From Arsenophonus sp052174535 (lineage in GTDB: Bacteria > Pseudomonadota > Gammaproteobacteria > Enterobacterales > Enterobacteriaceae): DNA of 11,425 nucleotides. The position numbers and the translations under genes are program-made. Under the pieces are notes generated by a model. The model saw only the letters and a program-made list of their open reading frames with translations, had not been told where the DNA came from and searched no databases. This document shows positions 1-8,121 of the stretch, piece after piece (the stretch's first letter is position 1; each line of letters starts with the position of its first letter). Where the stretch lies: positions 1-11,425 of the forward strand of contig JBQMRQ010000017.1 in NCBI GenBank assembly GCA_052174535.1. Reading direction: 5' to 3'.

Positions 1-459
1 TAGTTGTGAACGAAAATAAGTGTGTATCATGCTGGCAGCATGACTATTTGTCTGTTTTAATTCTCTAACGAATAAAACACGGAAATTGCTGCCGTATATC
101 CTGCTGGAAAAGTTTGTATAATAGGATTCTAGAAAAGGCAATAAAATAATTTAAATCACCGGTTTCCTTTATTTATGCCCTAGTTTGTGCTGGCTATTAG
201 CATAAAAATTTGAAGTAAGTATCTGAAATTATAACTGTTTTTATTGTACATAATGCAGAATTAGCGCAAAGCTTTAAAGATTATGATAATGATAAATATC
301 TAGCCAATTTTTACTTGCTAGCGCGTTTGAAATTGAGTGAAGTTGGTGAAAAATATTTATGGTGGAACCTATTTTATGGTTTAGGAAGCAAGGTATTTTT
401 CTTATTGTCGTGATGGCATATAAACAGGAGAAATGACATCATTAATTTAGTTAAAATAA
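1..459 (+). pseudogene. pgeF: Decayed 3' part of pgeF (yfiH), LACC1-family purine nucleoside phosphorylase / laccase-domain protein
   Basis: No open frame is left, but when frames are switched the product of E. coli yfiH (PgeF) can be followed in order. Near 20-75 a piece reads HDYLSVLI, matching the family segment TADCLPVLF. At 88-120 EIAAVYPAG matches EVAAVHAGW, which in the family contains a metal-binding His, here lost. Around 209-220 a KFEV piece follows. At 259-345 AELAQSFKDYDNDKYLANFYLLARLKLSEVG matches the C-terminal helix region DKYLADIYQLARQRLANVG. At 351-450 IYGGTYF, YFSYCRDG and TGEMTSLI match IFGGDRCTY, FFSYRRD and TGRMASFI. There are at least three frameshifts and several in-frame stops; the equivalent of the penultimate Trp codon is TAG at 448-450. 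The 5' part lies outside the window. pgeF is also directly upstream of clpB in E. coli, which supports the call. The gene cannot make a working enzyme. Confidence 0.88.
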
Positions 460-513
460 ATCTTTAATATATTAATTATTTATTTATATTAATAGTTATT
501 ACTTTGTAAGTAA

Positions 514-542
514 CTTGAATTATATGAAATAAAACTTCATTG
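514..542 (+). promoter_or_regulatory. Candidate sigma-32 heat-shock promoter of clpB
   Basis: CTTGAA at 514-519 is a perfect match to the sigma-32 -35 core. After 15 bases comes CTTCATTG at 535-542, which resembles the -10 consensus CCCCATnT with two C-to-T changes, as expected in an AT-biased genome. It lies about 40 bases upstream of the clpB start. E. coli clpB is a classical sigma-32 gene, so the position and type fit; that this one is used is inferred. Confidence 0.55.
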
Positions 543-557
543 CATCTATATGCAATG
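538..557 (+). promoter_or_regulatory. Perfect hairpin in the clpB promoter / 5' leader
   Basis: CATTGCAT (538-545), loop CTAT, ATGCAATG (550-557) form a perfect 8-bp stem. It overlaps the 3' part of the candidate -10 element and ends 16 bases before the ribosome binding site. It could be an operator, an mRNA 5'-end stabiliser or part of a thermosensor; the sequence alone does not decide. Confidence 0.5.
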
Positions 558-573
558 ATTGTAATTGTATTTT

Positions 574-579
574 GGAGGT
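574..579 (+). promoter_or_regulatory. Ribosome binding site of clpB
   Basis: GGAGGT, complementary to the intact anti-Shine-Dalgarno CCTCC end of the 16S gene in this window, stands just upstream of ATG 583. It fixes the start there and rules out the upstream in-frame TTG at 565, which would place this site inside the coding region. Confidence 0.85.
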
Positions 580-582
580 ATT

Positions 583-3156
583 ATGCATTTGGAGTATTTT
601 ACCAACAAATTCCAACAAGCATTAGCTGATGCTCAATCTTTAGCAATTGGACGAGATAATCAATTTATTGAACCTGTACATTTACTCGTTGCCTTCTTAA
701 ATCAAGAAGGCGGTATATTACGTCCTTTATTGACATCGATAGGAGTTAATATCAAGCAGTTTAGTGAAAAAGTAAACAATATTCTCAATACTTTACCGCA
801 AGTGCATGGCACTACTGATAATATCCATCCATCAAATAATCTTATTCGACACTTAAATTTTTGTAATAAGTTGGCCAAACAGCAAGGTGATATATTTATC
901 TCCTCAGAGCTATTTTTGTTAGCAATTTTAAATACCAAAACCTCTCTGGCAGATATTCTTAAAATGATGGGAGCGAATAAAGTAAATATAGAAAAGGCGA
1001 TAGAACAAATGCGTGATGGTGAAAATGTTAATGATCAAGGTGCTGAAGAGCACCGTCAAGCACTTAAAAAATACACAATTAATTTAACTGAAAGAGCTGA
1101 ACAAGGCAAACTTGATCCTGTTATTGGACGTGATGAAGAGATTCGTCGAACAATACAAGTTTTACAGCGTCGAACAAAAAATAATCCAGTTTTAATTGGT
1201 GAACCAGGGGTAGGTAAGACTGCGATCGTTGAAGGTCTTGCTCAACGAATTGTTAATGGTGAACTACCTGAAGGGCTAAAAAATAAACGCGTTCTCTCTT
1301 TAGATATTGGTTCTTTGCTGGCTGGTGCAAAATATCGTGGTGAATTTGAAGAACGTTTAAAGGCCGTCTTGAATGATTTGATTAAACAAGAAGGAAATGT
1401 AATTCTGTTTATTGATGAATTGCATATGGTGGTTGGTGCAGGTAAGGCTGAAGGTGCAATGGACGCTGGTAATATGTTAAAACCAGCACTAGCCCGAGGA
1501 GAATTACATTGTGTTGGTGCGACTACACTTGATGAATATCATCAGTATATTGAAAAGGATGCGGCACTAGAGCGTCGTTTTCAAAAAGTTTATGTTGCTG
1601 AACCTACCGTTGAGGATACCATTGCAATATTAAGGGGACTTAAAGAACGTTATGAGCTGCATCATCATGTACAGATAACTGATCCTGCCATTGTTGCTGC
1701 TGCTAGTTTATCAAATCGTTATATTTCTGATCGCATGCTACCTGATAAAGCAATAGATTTAATTGATGAAGCTGGTGCTAGCTTACGAATGCAAATGGAT
1801 TCTAAACCAGAAGTACTTGATCGTTTAGAACGTCGGGTTATTCAATTAAAGCTTGAGCAGCAAGCACTAAAAAAGGAATCTGATGAAGCCAGTAAAAAGC
1901 GACTTAAAATGTTAGAGGAAGAACTATTAGAAAAAGAACGTGAGTATTCGGAGCTAGAAGAAGAGTGGAAAGCAGAAAAAGCAGAACTTACCGGTAGGCA
2001 GCATATGAAAGCGGAATTAGAAAATTTACGTATAAGTATGGAAAAAGCTCGACGTAGTGGTGATTTAGCTAAAATGTCAGAATTACAATATGGAAAAATC
2101 CCTGAATTAGAAAAACAACTTGAAGTTGCCACTAAATCAGAAAATAATACCATGAAGTTATTGCGTAATAAAGTGACTGATGCAGAGATTGCTGAAATAT
2201 TAGCTCGTTGGACAGGTATCCCTATTGCAAGAATGTTAGAAAGTGAACGTGAAAAATTACTTTATATAGAGCAGGATCTACATAAGCGTATTATTGGCCA
2301 GAATGAAGCTGTTGATGCAGTATCGAATGCTATTCGACGTAATCGTGCTGGTTTATCAGATCCAAATCGCCCTATTGGTTCATTTTTATTTTTAGGTCCT
2401 ACGGGTGTTGGTAAAACTGAGCTATGTAAAACACTGGCAAATTTTTTATTTGATAGTGATAATGCCATGGTACGCATTGATATGTCTGAATTTATGGAAA
2501 AACATACTGTCTCAAGGCTACTTGGAGCACCTCCAGGTTATGTAGGATATGAAGAAGGTGGATATTTAACCGAAGCAATCCGTCGCCGTCCTTATTCTGT
2601 TATTTTGTTAGATGAAATTGAAAAAGCGCATCCTGATGTTTTCAATATTTTATTGCAAATTCTGGATGATGGACGTTTAACTGATGGCCAGGGAAGAACG
2701 GTTAATTTTCTTAATACGGTTGTTATTATGACATCAAACTTAGGTTCTGATTTGATCCAAGAGAGTTTTGGTAGTTTAAGTTATGATGAGATAAAAAAGA
2801 TTATTATGAAACTTCTGAACCGTAGTTTCAGGCCTGAATTTATTAACCGTATTGATGAAATTGTGGTATTCCATCCACTCAATAAAAAGCAAATTACAGA
2901 AATTGCCAAAATTCAACTGTCGCGTTTATATAAGCGTATGGAAGAACAAGGCTATAAAGTAAAAATTACATCAGCGGTATTAGAAAAATTGGGGCAAGCA
3001 GGATTTGATCCAATATTTGGCGCACGCCATTTAAAACGAGCTCTTCAACAAGAGATAGAAAATTTATTATCTGAGCAGATGTTATCAGGCAAATTAGTAC
3101 CCGGTAAACAAGTGACGCTTGATATTAAAAATGGTATTATTATTGCCAAGCAATAA
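583..3156 (+). CDS. clpB: ClpB, ATP-dependent disaggregase chaperone (Hsp104 family)
   Basis: ClpB is a cytosolic hexameric AAA+ ring that, with DnaK/DnaJ/GrpE, threads aggregated proteins through its pore and rescues them after heat shock. The protein is 857 residues, exactly the E. coli length, and collinear with it. The N-terminal Clp repeat domain covers about 1-145. NBD1 has Walker A GEPGVGKT (206-213, K212), Walker B FIDEL, pore loop AGAKYRGEFEERL and arginine fingers ALERRF. The coiled-coil M domain covers roughly 410-520. NBD2 has Walker A GPTGVGKT (K611), pore loop GAPPGYVGYEEGG, Walker B ILLDEIEKAHPD and the finger in EFINRIDE. All catalytic residues are present. The start at ATG 583 is set by GGAGGT at 574-579 and by alignment (MHLEYFTNKFQ against MRLDRLTNKFQ). 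Odd point: residue V149, the GTG internal start that gives the short ClpB80 form in E. coli, is GTT here (1027-1029). It is probably monocistronic under heat-shock control. Confidence 0.98.
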   Translation: MHLEYFTNKFQQALADAQSLAIGRDNQFIEPVHLLVAFLNQEGGILRPLLTSIGVNIKQFSEKVNNILNTLPQVHGTTDNIHPSNNLIRHLNFCNKLAKQQGDIFISSELFLLAILNTKTSLADILKMMGANKVNIEKAIEQMRDGENVNDQGAEEHRQALKKYTINLTERAEQGKLDPVIGRDEEIRRTIQVLQRRTKNNPVLIGEPGVGKTAIVEGLAQRIVNGELPEGLKNKRVLSLDIGSLLAGAKYRGEFEERLKAVLNDLIKQEGNVILFIDELHMVVGAGKAEGAMDAGNMLKPALARGELHCVGATTLDEYHQYIEKDAALERRFQKVYVAEPTVEDTIAILRGLKERYELHHHVQITDPAIVAAASLSNRYISDRMLPDKAIDLIDEAGASLRMQMDSKPEVLDRLERRVIQLKLEQQALKKESDEASKKRLKMLEEELLEKEREYSELEEEWKAEKAELTGRQHMKAELENLRISMEKARRSGDLAKMSELQYGKIPELEKQLEVATKSENNTMKLLRNKVTDAEIAEILARWTGIPIARMLESEREKLLYIEQDLHKRIIGQNEAVDAVSNAIRRNRAGLSDPNRPIGSFLFLGPTGVGKTELCKTLANFLFDSDNAMVRIDMSEFMEKHTVSRLLGAPPGYVGYEEGGYLTEAIRRRPYSVILLDEIEKAHPDVFNILLQILDDGRLTDGQGRTVNFLNTVVIMTSNLGSDLIQESFGSLSYDEIKKIIMKLLNRSFRPEFINRIDEIVVFHPLNKKQITEIAKIQLSRLYKRMEEQGYKVKITSAVLEKLGQAGFDPIFGARHLKRALQQEIENLLSEQMLSGKLVPGKQVTLDIKNGIIIAKQ

Positions 3157-3172
3157 ATAAAATAAAATTGTT

Positions 3173-3200
3173 AATCTTATTTTAAATAGATAAGATTTTA
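3173..3200 (+). terminator. AT-rich hairpin after clpB, possible intrinsic terminator
   Basis: AATCTTAT (3173-3180) pairs perfectly with ATAAGATT (3190-3197), loop of 9, followed by a short T run (TTTT ending at 3199). It begins 16 bases after the clpB stop. The stem has little GC and the T tract is short, so termination would be weak. Confidence 0.4.
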
Positions 3201-3224
3201 CTCTTCAATAGTATTCAAAGAGTA
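3199..3224 (+). repeat. Second hairpin downstream of clpB
   Basis: TACTCTT (3199-3205) and AAGAGTA (3218-3224) form a perfect 7-bp stem with a 12-base loop immediately after the first hairpin. No T tract follows. It may stabilise the clpB mRNA 3' end. Confidence 0.35.
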
Positions 3225-3325
3225 ATAACTTTGATTAAAGATTGTTATTGGCGATCTACATAGATACTTTTAATTAAAAATTAGCTCAATAAATGAGCAC
3301 TTAAACAGAAAAATGTAAATAATAG

Positions 3326-3353
3326 TTGTTAGTTTCACAAAATTACTTATAAT
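3326..3353 (+). promoter_or_regulatory. rrn P1-type promoter
   Basis: TTGTTA (-35, 3326-3331) and a perfect TATAAT (-10, 3348-3353) are separated by 16 bases, the spacer length typical of enterobacterial rrn P1 promoters. The sequence just upstream (3301-3325) is A/T-tract rich, like an UP element. The discriminator after the -10 (CCATTATT) lacks the GC-rich block that makes E. coli rrn P1 sensitive to ppGpp. It lies about 330 bases upstream of the 16S gene, in the usual range. Confidence 0.7.
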
Positions 3354-3402
3354 CCATTATTAACTATAATAACTTTCTTAATCAAAGAAAGAAGAAACTA
3401 AC

Positions 3403-3431
3403 TGTAAATTCAAGTGAAACAGTAATATAAA
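3403..3431 (+). promoter_or_regulatory. Possible rrn P2 promoter
   Basis: TATAAA at 3426-3431 lies where P2 sits in E. coli, shortly upstream of boxA. The -35 candidate TGTAAA (3403-3408) with 17-base spacing is poor. The call rests mostly on position. Confidence 0.3.
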
Positions 3432-3453
3432 CTATCTCGCAGCTCAGATCGCG

Positions 3454-3465
3454 CGCTCTTTAACA
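3454..3465 (+). promoter_or_regulatory. boxA antitermination site of the rrn leader
   Basis: CGCTCTTTAACA matches the enterobacterial rrn boxA (TGCTCTTTAACA) at 11 of 12 positions. In the family it binds NusB/NusE (S10) in the nascent leader and allows antiterminated rRNA transcription. It is followed by AATTAATTAGACAATC, as in the E. coli leader. Confidence 0.85.
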
Positions 3466-3472
3466 ATTAATT

Positions 3473-3495
3473 AGACAATCCATGTGGGCACTCAC
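3473..3495 (+). other. Left arm of the 16S RNase III processing stem
   Basis: The 23 bases from AGACAATCC to ACTCAC pair with 5241-5263 across the 16S gene: 20 Watson-Crick pairs, 2 G-U pairs and 1 mismatch. In E. coli the same element (GACAATC...GTGGGCACTC) forms the stem cut by RNase III to release pre-16S. It is well preserved, unlike everything beyond the right arm. Confidence 0.85.
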
Positions 3496-3548
3496 AAGAC
3501 ATCATCAAAATAAAATATTTGATTTTAAAGTCTTGAAGAGTAAAAACA

Positions 3549-3570
3549 ATTAGCTCTTATATGAGCTAAT
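3549..3570 (+). repeat. Perfect hairpin in the 16S leader
   Basis: ATTAGCTC (3549-3556), loop TTATAT, GAGCTAAT (3563-3570): a perfect 8-bp stem between the processing stem and the mature 16S 5' end. It is likely a structural element of the leader; its role is unknown. Confidence 0.4.
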
Positions 3571-3682
3571 AAGCAGTAATGTTATTTTAGTAGGCAGCGG
3601 CGAAGGCAATAAAATGTTAACAACGTTAACTGAATAAAAAGACGTTACTAGCTAGTAAAACATTCTTTGAGCATCAAACTTT

Positions 3683-5224
<1,542 letters not shown>

Positions 5225-5240
5225 CCTAGATAGGTGGAAT

Positions 5241-5263
5241 GTGAGTGTTCACACGGATTGTCT
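5241..5263 (+). other. Right arm of the 16S RNase III processing stem
   Basis: GTGAGTGTTC to GATTGTCT is complementary to 3473-3495. It is the last well-preserved element of the operon; about 30 bases later the decayed tRNA-Ile begins. Confidence 0.85.
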
Positions 5264-5292
5264 AATAAAAATTAAGCAGGAGAGGTATTATT

Positions 5293-5335
5293 AGTCTTGT
5301 AGTTTAGGTGATTGCAAGACCACTCAAGCCTCTAA
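5293..5335 (+). pseudogene. tRNA-Ile(GAU) remnant in the 16S-23S spacer
   Basis: The 5' part AGTCTTGTAGTTTAGGTGA matches the start of enterobacterial tRNA-Ile (AGGCTTGTAGCTCAGGTGG), and CAAGACCACTCAAGCCT matches its T arm and acceptor 3' strand (CAAGTCCACTCAGGCCT). About 34 bases in between are gone, removing half the D arm, the anticodon arm and the variable loop. The CCA end is also changed to CTAA. It cannot be a tRNA. Its place, first after 16S, fits an Ile-Ala type spacer. Confidence 0.8.
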
Positions 5336-5402
5336 TATTGTTGATGAGAAGTTCCTGAAAGGAAAGGTTAGCCAGAGGCTATGTAAATAAAACAATCTTA
5401 AT

Positions 5403-5470
5403 ATAGATATAGCTAAGTGATGTGTCTGTTTAAAACAGACGAGATCGGCAGTTTCATTATACTTATCTAA
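5403..5470 (+). pseudogene. tRNA-Ala(UGC) remnant in the 16S-23S spacer
   Basis: TATAGCTAAG matches the conserved CTATAGCTCAG at the start of tRNA-Ala. The anticodon stem is still perfect (GTCTG/CAGAC) but the loop TTTGCAC has become TTTAAAA, turning anticodon TGC into TAA. GAGATCGGCAGTTTCAT corresponds to GAGGTCTGCGGTTCGAT. The D arm is shortened, the acceptor stem no longer pairs and CCA is absent. It is second in the spacer, as in other Ile-Ala operons. Confidence 0.7.
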
Positions 5471-5551
5471 GTCTATTAGATTTCAAAATATGAACTAGAT
5501 AAAAGTTCATTCAGGATAGTCTCTACCATGAATAACCTACTGCAAATAATA

Positions 5552-5573
5552 ATGCTATATTAGCATATAGCAT
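5552..5573 (+). repeat. Perfect inverted repeat in the decayed spacer
   Basis: ATGCTATAT, loop TAGC, ATATAGCAT: 9-bp perfect stem in a region with no surviving gene. Confidence 0.6.
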
Positions 5574-5589
5574 AAGTTAAAAACTGAAA

Positions 5590-5613
5590 CACTATTTTTA
5601 TTTAAAAATAGTG
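5590..5613 (+). repeat. Perfect inverted repeat in the decayed spacer
   Basis: CACTATTTTTA and TAAAAATAGTG form an 11-bp perfect palindrome separated by two bases. Confidence 0.6.
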
Positions 5614-5634
5614 AAGGCACTCTTAAAACATCAA

Positions 5635-5658
5635 TTAACTGGTCAGTTAAATTTTTTG
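5635..5658 (+). terminator. Terminator-like hairpin in the spacer
   Basis: TTAACT, loop GGTC, AGTTAA (5635-5650) is followed by A and six T. It is weak in GC, but it is the only hairpin with a T tract seen between the 16S gene and the 23S pseudogene, so it could end a 16S-only transcript. Low confidence. Confidence 0.25.
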
Positions 5659-5681
5659 TTTCATTATGAAGCATAATGAAA
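5659..5681 (+). repeat. Perfect inverted repeat in the decayed spacer
   Basis: TTTCATTAT, loop GAAGC, ATAATGAAA: 9-bp perfect stem shortly before the 23S pseudogene. Confidence 0.6.
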
Positions 5682-6249
5682 TAGCAGTTAGTAATTTAAA
5701 TTAAAAATTAAGATGCCAACATACATTAGGAATGATACTTTCTAGTTCTGAAGGTTAAGTCAATTAACTGTATACAGTAGATATCTAGGCAGTTAGAAGT
5801 AATAAAGGATTTGCTAATCTGCGAAAGCGTAGATTAGCTGATATGAAAGCCACACTACCTAGTAATGTTTAAATGGGAAAATCCAGTGCATTTATGATTC
5901 ATAATCAAACAATAATCAAATAAGACAAATCAAGCTAACTAAACATCTAAAAATGCCTCTCTAGAAAAACAAATCAACTAAAAAGTCCTTTAATGGATGC
6001 GAGAAAGCGAATTTATATAAAGGAAAAGATAATAGCTGCTATATAAAGATTTAAATAGAATGAGTTCAAAGAAACATTAAGACGAAATATATATTTTTAT
6101 CTAAAAATAAGGCTTATTCTCTCCTTCAAAAATAAATATTTCTAACTGCTCGATAGTAAATTAGGTACCGTGAGAGAAAGTTAAAATAACTCCAGTGATT
6201 AGGAGAAAATAGAATATGAAATTATCTACATACAACACTATGAGTTCAT

Positions 6250-6379
6250 TACTTAAGTATATCAGTCATAGAGTGATGACATATCATTACAAAACAACGC
6301 TGTGTACCGTGAAGTACATAGTAACAAAAGTTAAAAGAGGTTAAGATTGATAGCAAAGTTAAGCAAAATATTAAGAGTA
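6250..6379 (+). other. Probable relic of a helix-25 intervening sequence (IVS)
   Basis: Left-hand 23S sequence (CATACAACACTATGAG, against CGTACAAGCAGTGGGAG in E. coli) breaks off near 6249 and resumes near 6380 (GTGTGATTG, against GTGTGACTG). The roughly 20 nt of native helix 25 tip are replaced by about 130 nt of unrelated AT-rich sequence. Helix 25 is a known IVS site in Salmonella, Proteus and Providencia 23S genes, where an RNase III-excised stem-loop of about this size is found. No clear long stem survives here. Confidence 0.45.
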
Positions 6380-6494
6380 GTGTGATTGAGGTACATGATT
6401 TTGGGGATACATATCATGTAATAGATCAGTAATTTATATGCTGTAGTGAGACCGAATAGGGAGCATGAAGAAATCGAATCTTAACTGAGCATAA

Positions 6495-6517
6495 GATTCG
6501 AGGTATAGACTCGAATC
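6495..6517 (+). repeat. Perfected hairpin in the 23S pseudogene
   Basis: GATTCGAG, loop GTATAGA, CTCGAATC. The native 23S has GGGTATAGACCC with imperfect flanks here (GTTGCA against GAAACC). The left arm has become the exact complement of the right arm. Confidence 0.65.
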
Positions 6518-6923
6518 CCAATAATATAATCATAAGCAGATTGAAAGTTAGGCAATACTAAACTAAAACGATAAATGTTGAAAAACTACTGGATGATTTG
6601 TGGTTGTTAGGTGGAAATCAATTAAATTGGAGATATCTGATTCTTCTTAAACCTATTTTAAGTAATAGGTCTAGGAATTTATTTTCGTGGTATAGTATTA
6701 CTTCGGCTAGTGATTTATAAAAATTTATTAACCTGATTCAAATATTACGAATACCAAAAATTTTATTACGAAGGAATAAATGTTTAGTACTAACGTTCGT
6801 CGTGAAAAGAGAAAGAACCCAGACCTCCAACTAAAGTTTTTAAATCATGGTTTAGTAAGAAAGTTTAGACAGGCAACATATTGGCTTAAAAAGCGGTCGT
6901 CATTTAAAGAAAGCGTAATAGCT

Positions 6924-6944
6924 CACTGGCCGACTCGACCAGTG
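6924..6944 (+). repeat. Hairpin with inverted loop in the 23S pseudogene
   Basis: CACTGG and CCAGTG enclose the loop CCGACTCGA. The native 23S has the loop TCGAGTCGG between CACTGG and CCTGCG. The window loop is the exact reverse complement, inside otherwise well-conserved flanks (AAAGCGTAATAGCT on the left). Confidence 0.75.
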
Positions 6945-7963
6945 CAGAATATGTATATAGAACTAAATTATATACTGAAGCTGAAGTAGCAACACTTAGT
7001 ATTGCTGCGTATAGAGAAGTATTCTGTAATCCATAAAGATAAATTAAAAGGCCTGGTTGTATTGGTATTAATATGAAAATACTAATGTTAAGTAACAATA
7101 CAATAAAACAGGTGAAAATCCACTTACCGAAAGATAAAGTATTTATTTAATGTTAAATATGGCAGGGGTAATCCGTAGTAAAACCTACTAAGGCAGAGGC
7201 TGAAAAGCGTAGTTGATGGGAATTGGTTAATATTCTTTTATAAAAATTACTATGAATGGAATGGAAAAAGATAGATGATTCCAGCGACGGTTGCCACGGT
7301 TTAAGGGTGTAAAGGGACAATGCAGATAAATTTATATTACTCTAACATAGAGGCATAATGACGAGCCACTAAGGTGCTGAAGTAGTTGATGTCTAGTTTC
7401 CAATAAAACTCTATAAGTGAGAGAGAGTCGTTGATCCTATCCAAACTAATATAGGTAGTTTGGGTAGAGAATTTTTAGGCAAGAATCTTTTATTTTGAAT
7501 TTATTCTAGCCGCAGATACCAACATAGTTAAAACTATGTATTAAAAATGTAGTACTGTGTAAATATAAAAGTGCGCACATGGTGCGATTCCTATCTAGTA
7601 CTGGAAGATTAATTGATAAGATAAATTCTAAGTCAAAACTCTTCTTAATTAAAACCTTAATAAATAGTAGGTGCAACTATAACGGATCCTAAGGTAATTA
7701 ATACTCTTTAGTGAGTAAGTTGTTCTGATCTGCGCAAATGATACAGCAAAAGCCAGGTTTTTCTACATAAGACATAGTAAAATTGAGCTCGCTGTGAAGA
7801 TGCCGATGAGGAAAGACAGAAAGTTTCTGTGAACTTTTACTTTATAGTTTAACACTTAATATTGAGCCTTGATGTGTAGAATAAGTAAGATGTTTTGAAG
7901 TGTAGATGCTAAGTTACATACATCCAACGTTAAAATACTACCATTAATATTTTGATCTGCTAA

Positions 7964-7990
7964 CTTAAACTTGTAATACACAAGTTTAAG
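7964..7990 (+). repeat. Perfect 11-bp hairpin in the 23S pseudogene
   Basis: CTTAAACTTGT, loop AATAC, ACAAGTTTAAG. The native segment (CGTTGACCCG, TAAT, CGGGTTGCGG in E. coli) is an imperfect stem. Confidence 0.65.
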
Positions 7991-8121
7991 AGAACAGTGT
8001 CTTGTGGATAGTTTGACTGAGGCGGTTTTCTCCAAAAGAGAAACGAATATTGTGACTAACGGAAAGACATAACCCAGCTTATTTGGGAGAGTGAAAGTGT
8101 GAGGGTATGTACACGAAAGCA

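Noticed and set aside
565..582. Upstream TTG start for clpB adding six residues
   Set aside because: The ribosome binding site GGAGGT lies inside this extension and alignment with ClpB begins at ATG 583.
5265..5752. tRNA-Glu gene in the spacer, as in E. coli rrnG
   Set aside because: No GTCCCCTTCGTCTAGAGG-like sequence is present; the remnants match tRNA-Ile and tRNA-Ala.
6780..7098. Short open frames within the 23S remnant
   Set aside because: The nucleotide sequence follows 23S rRNA here; the frames are chance.
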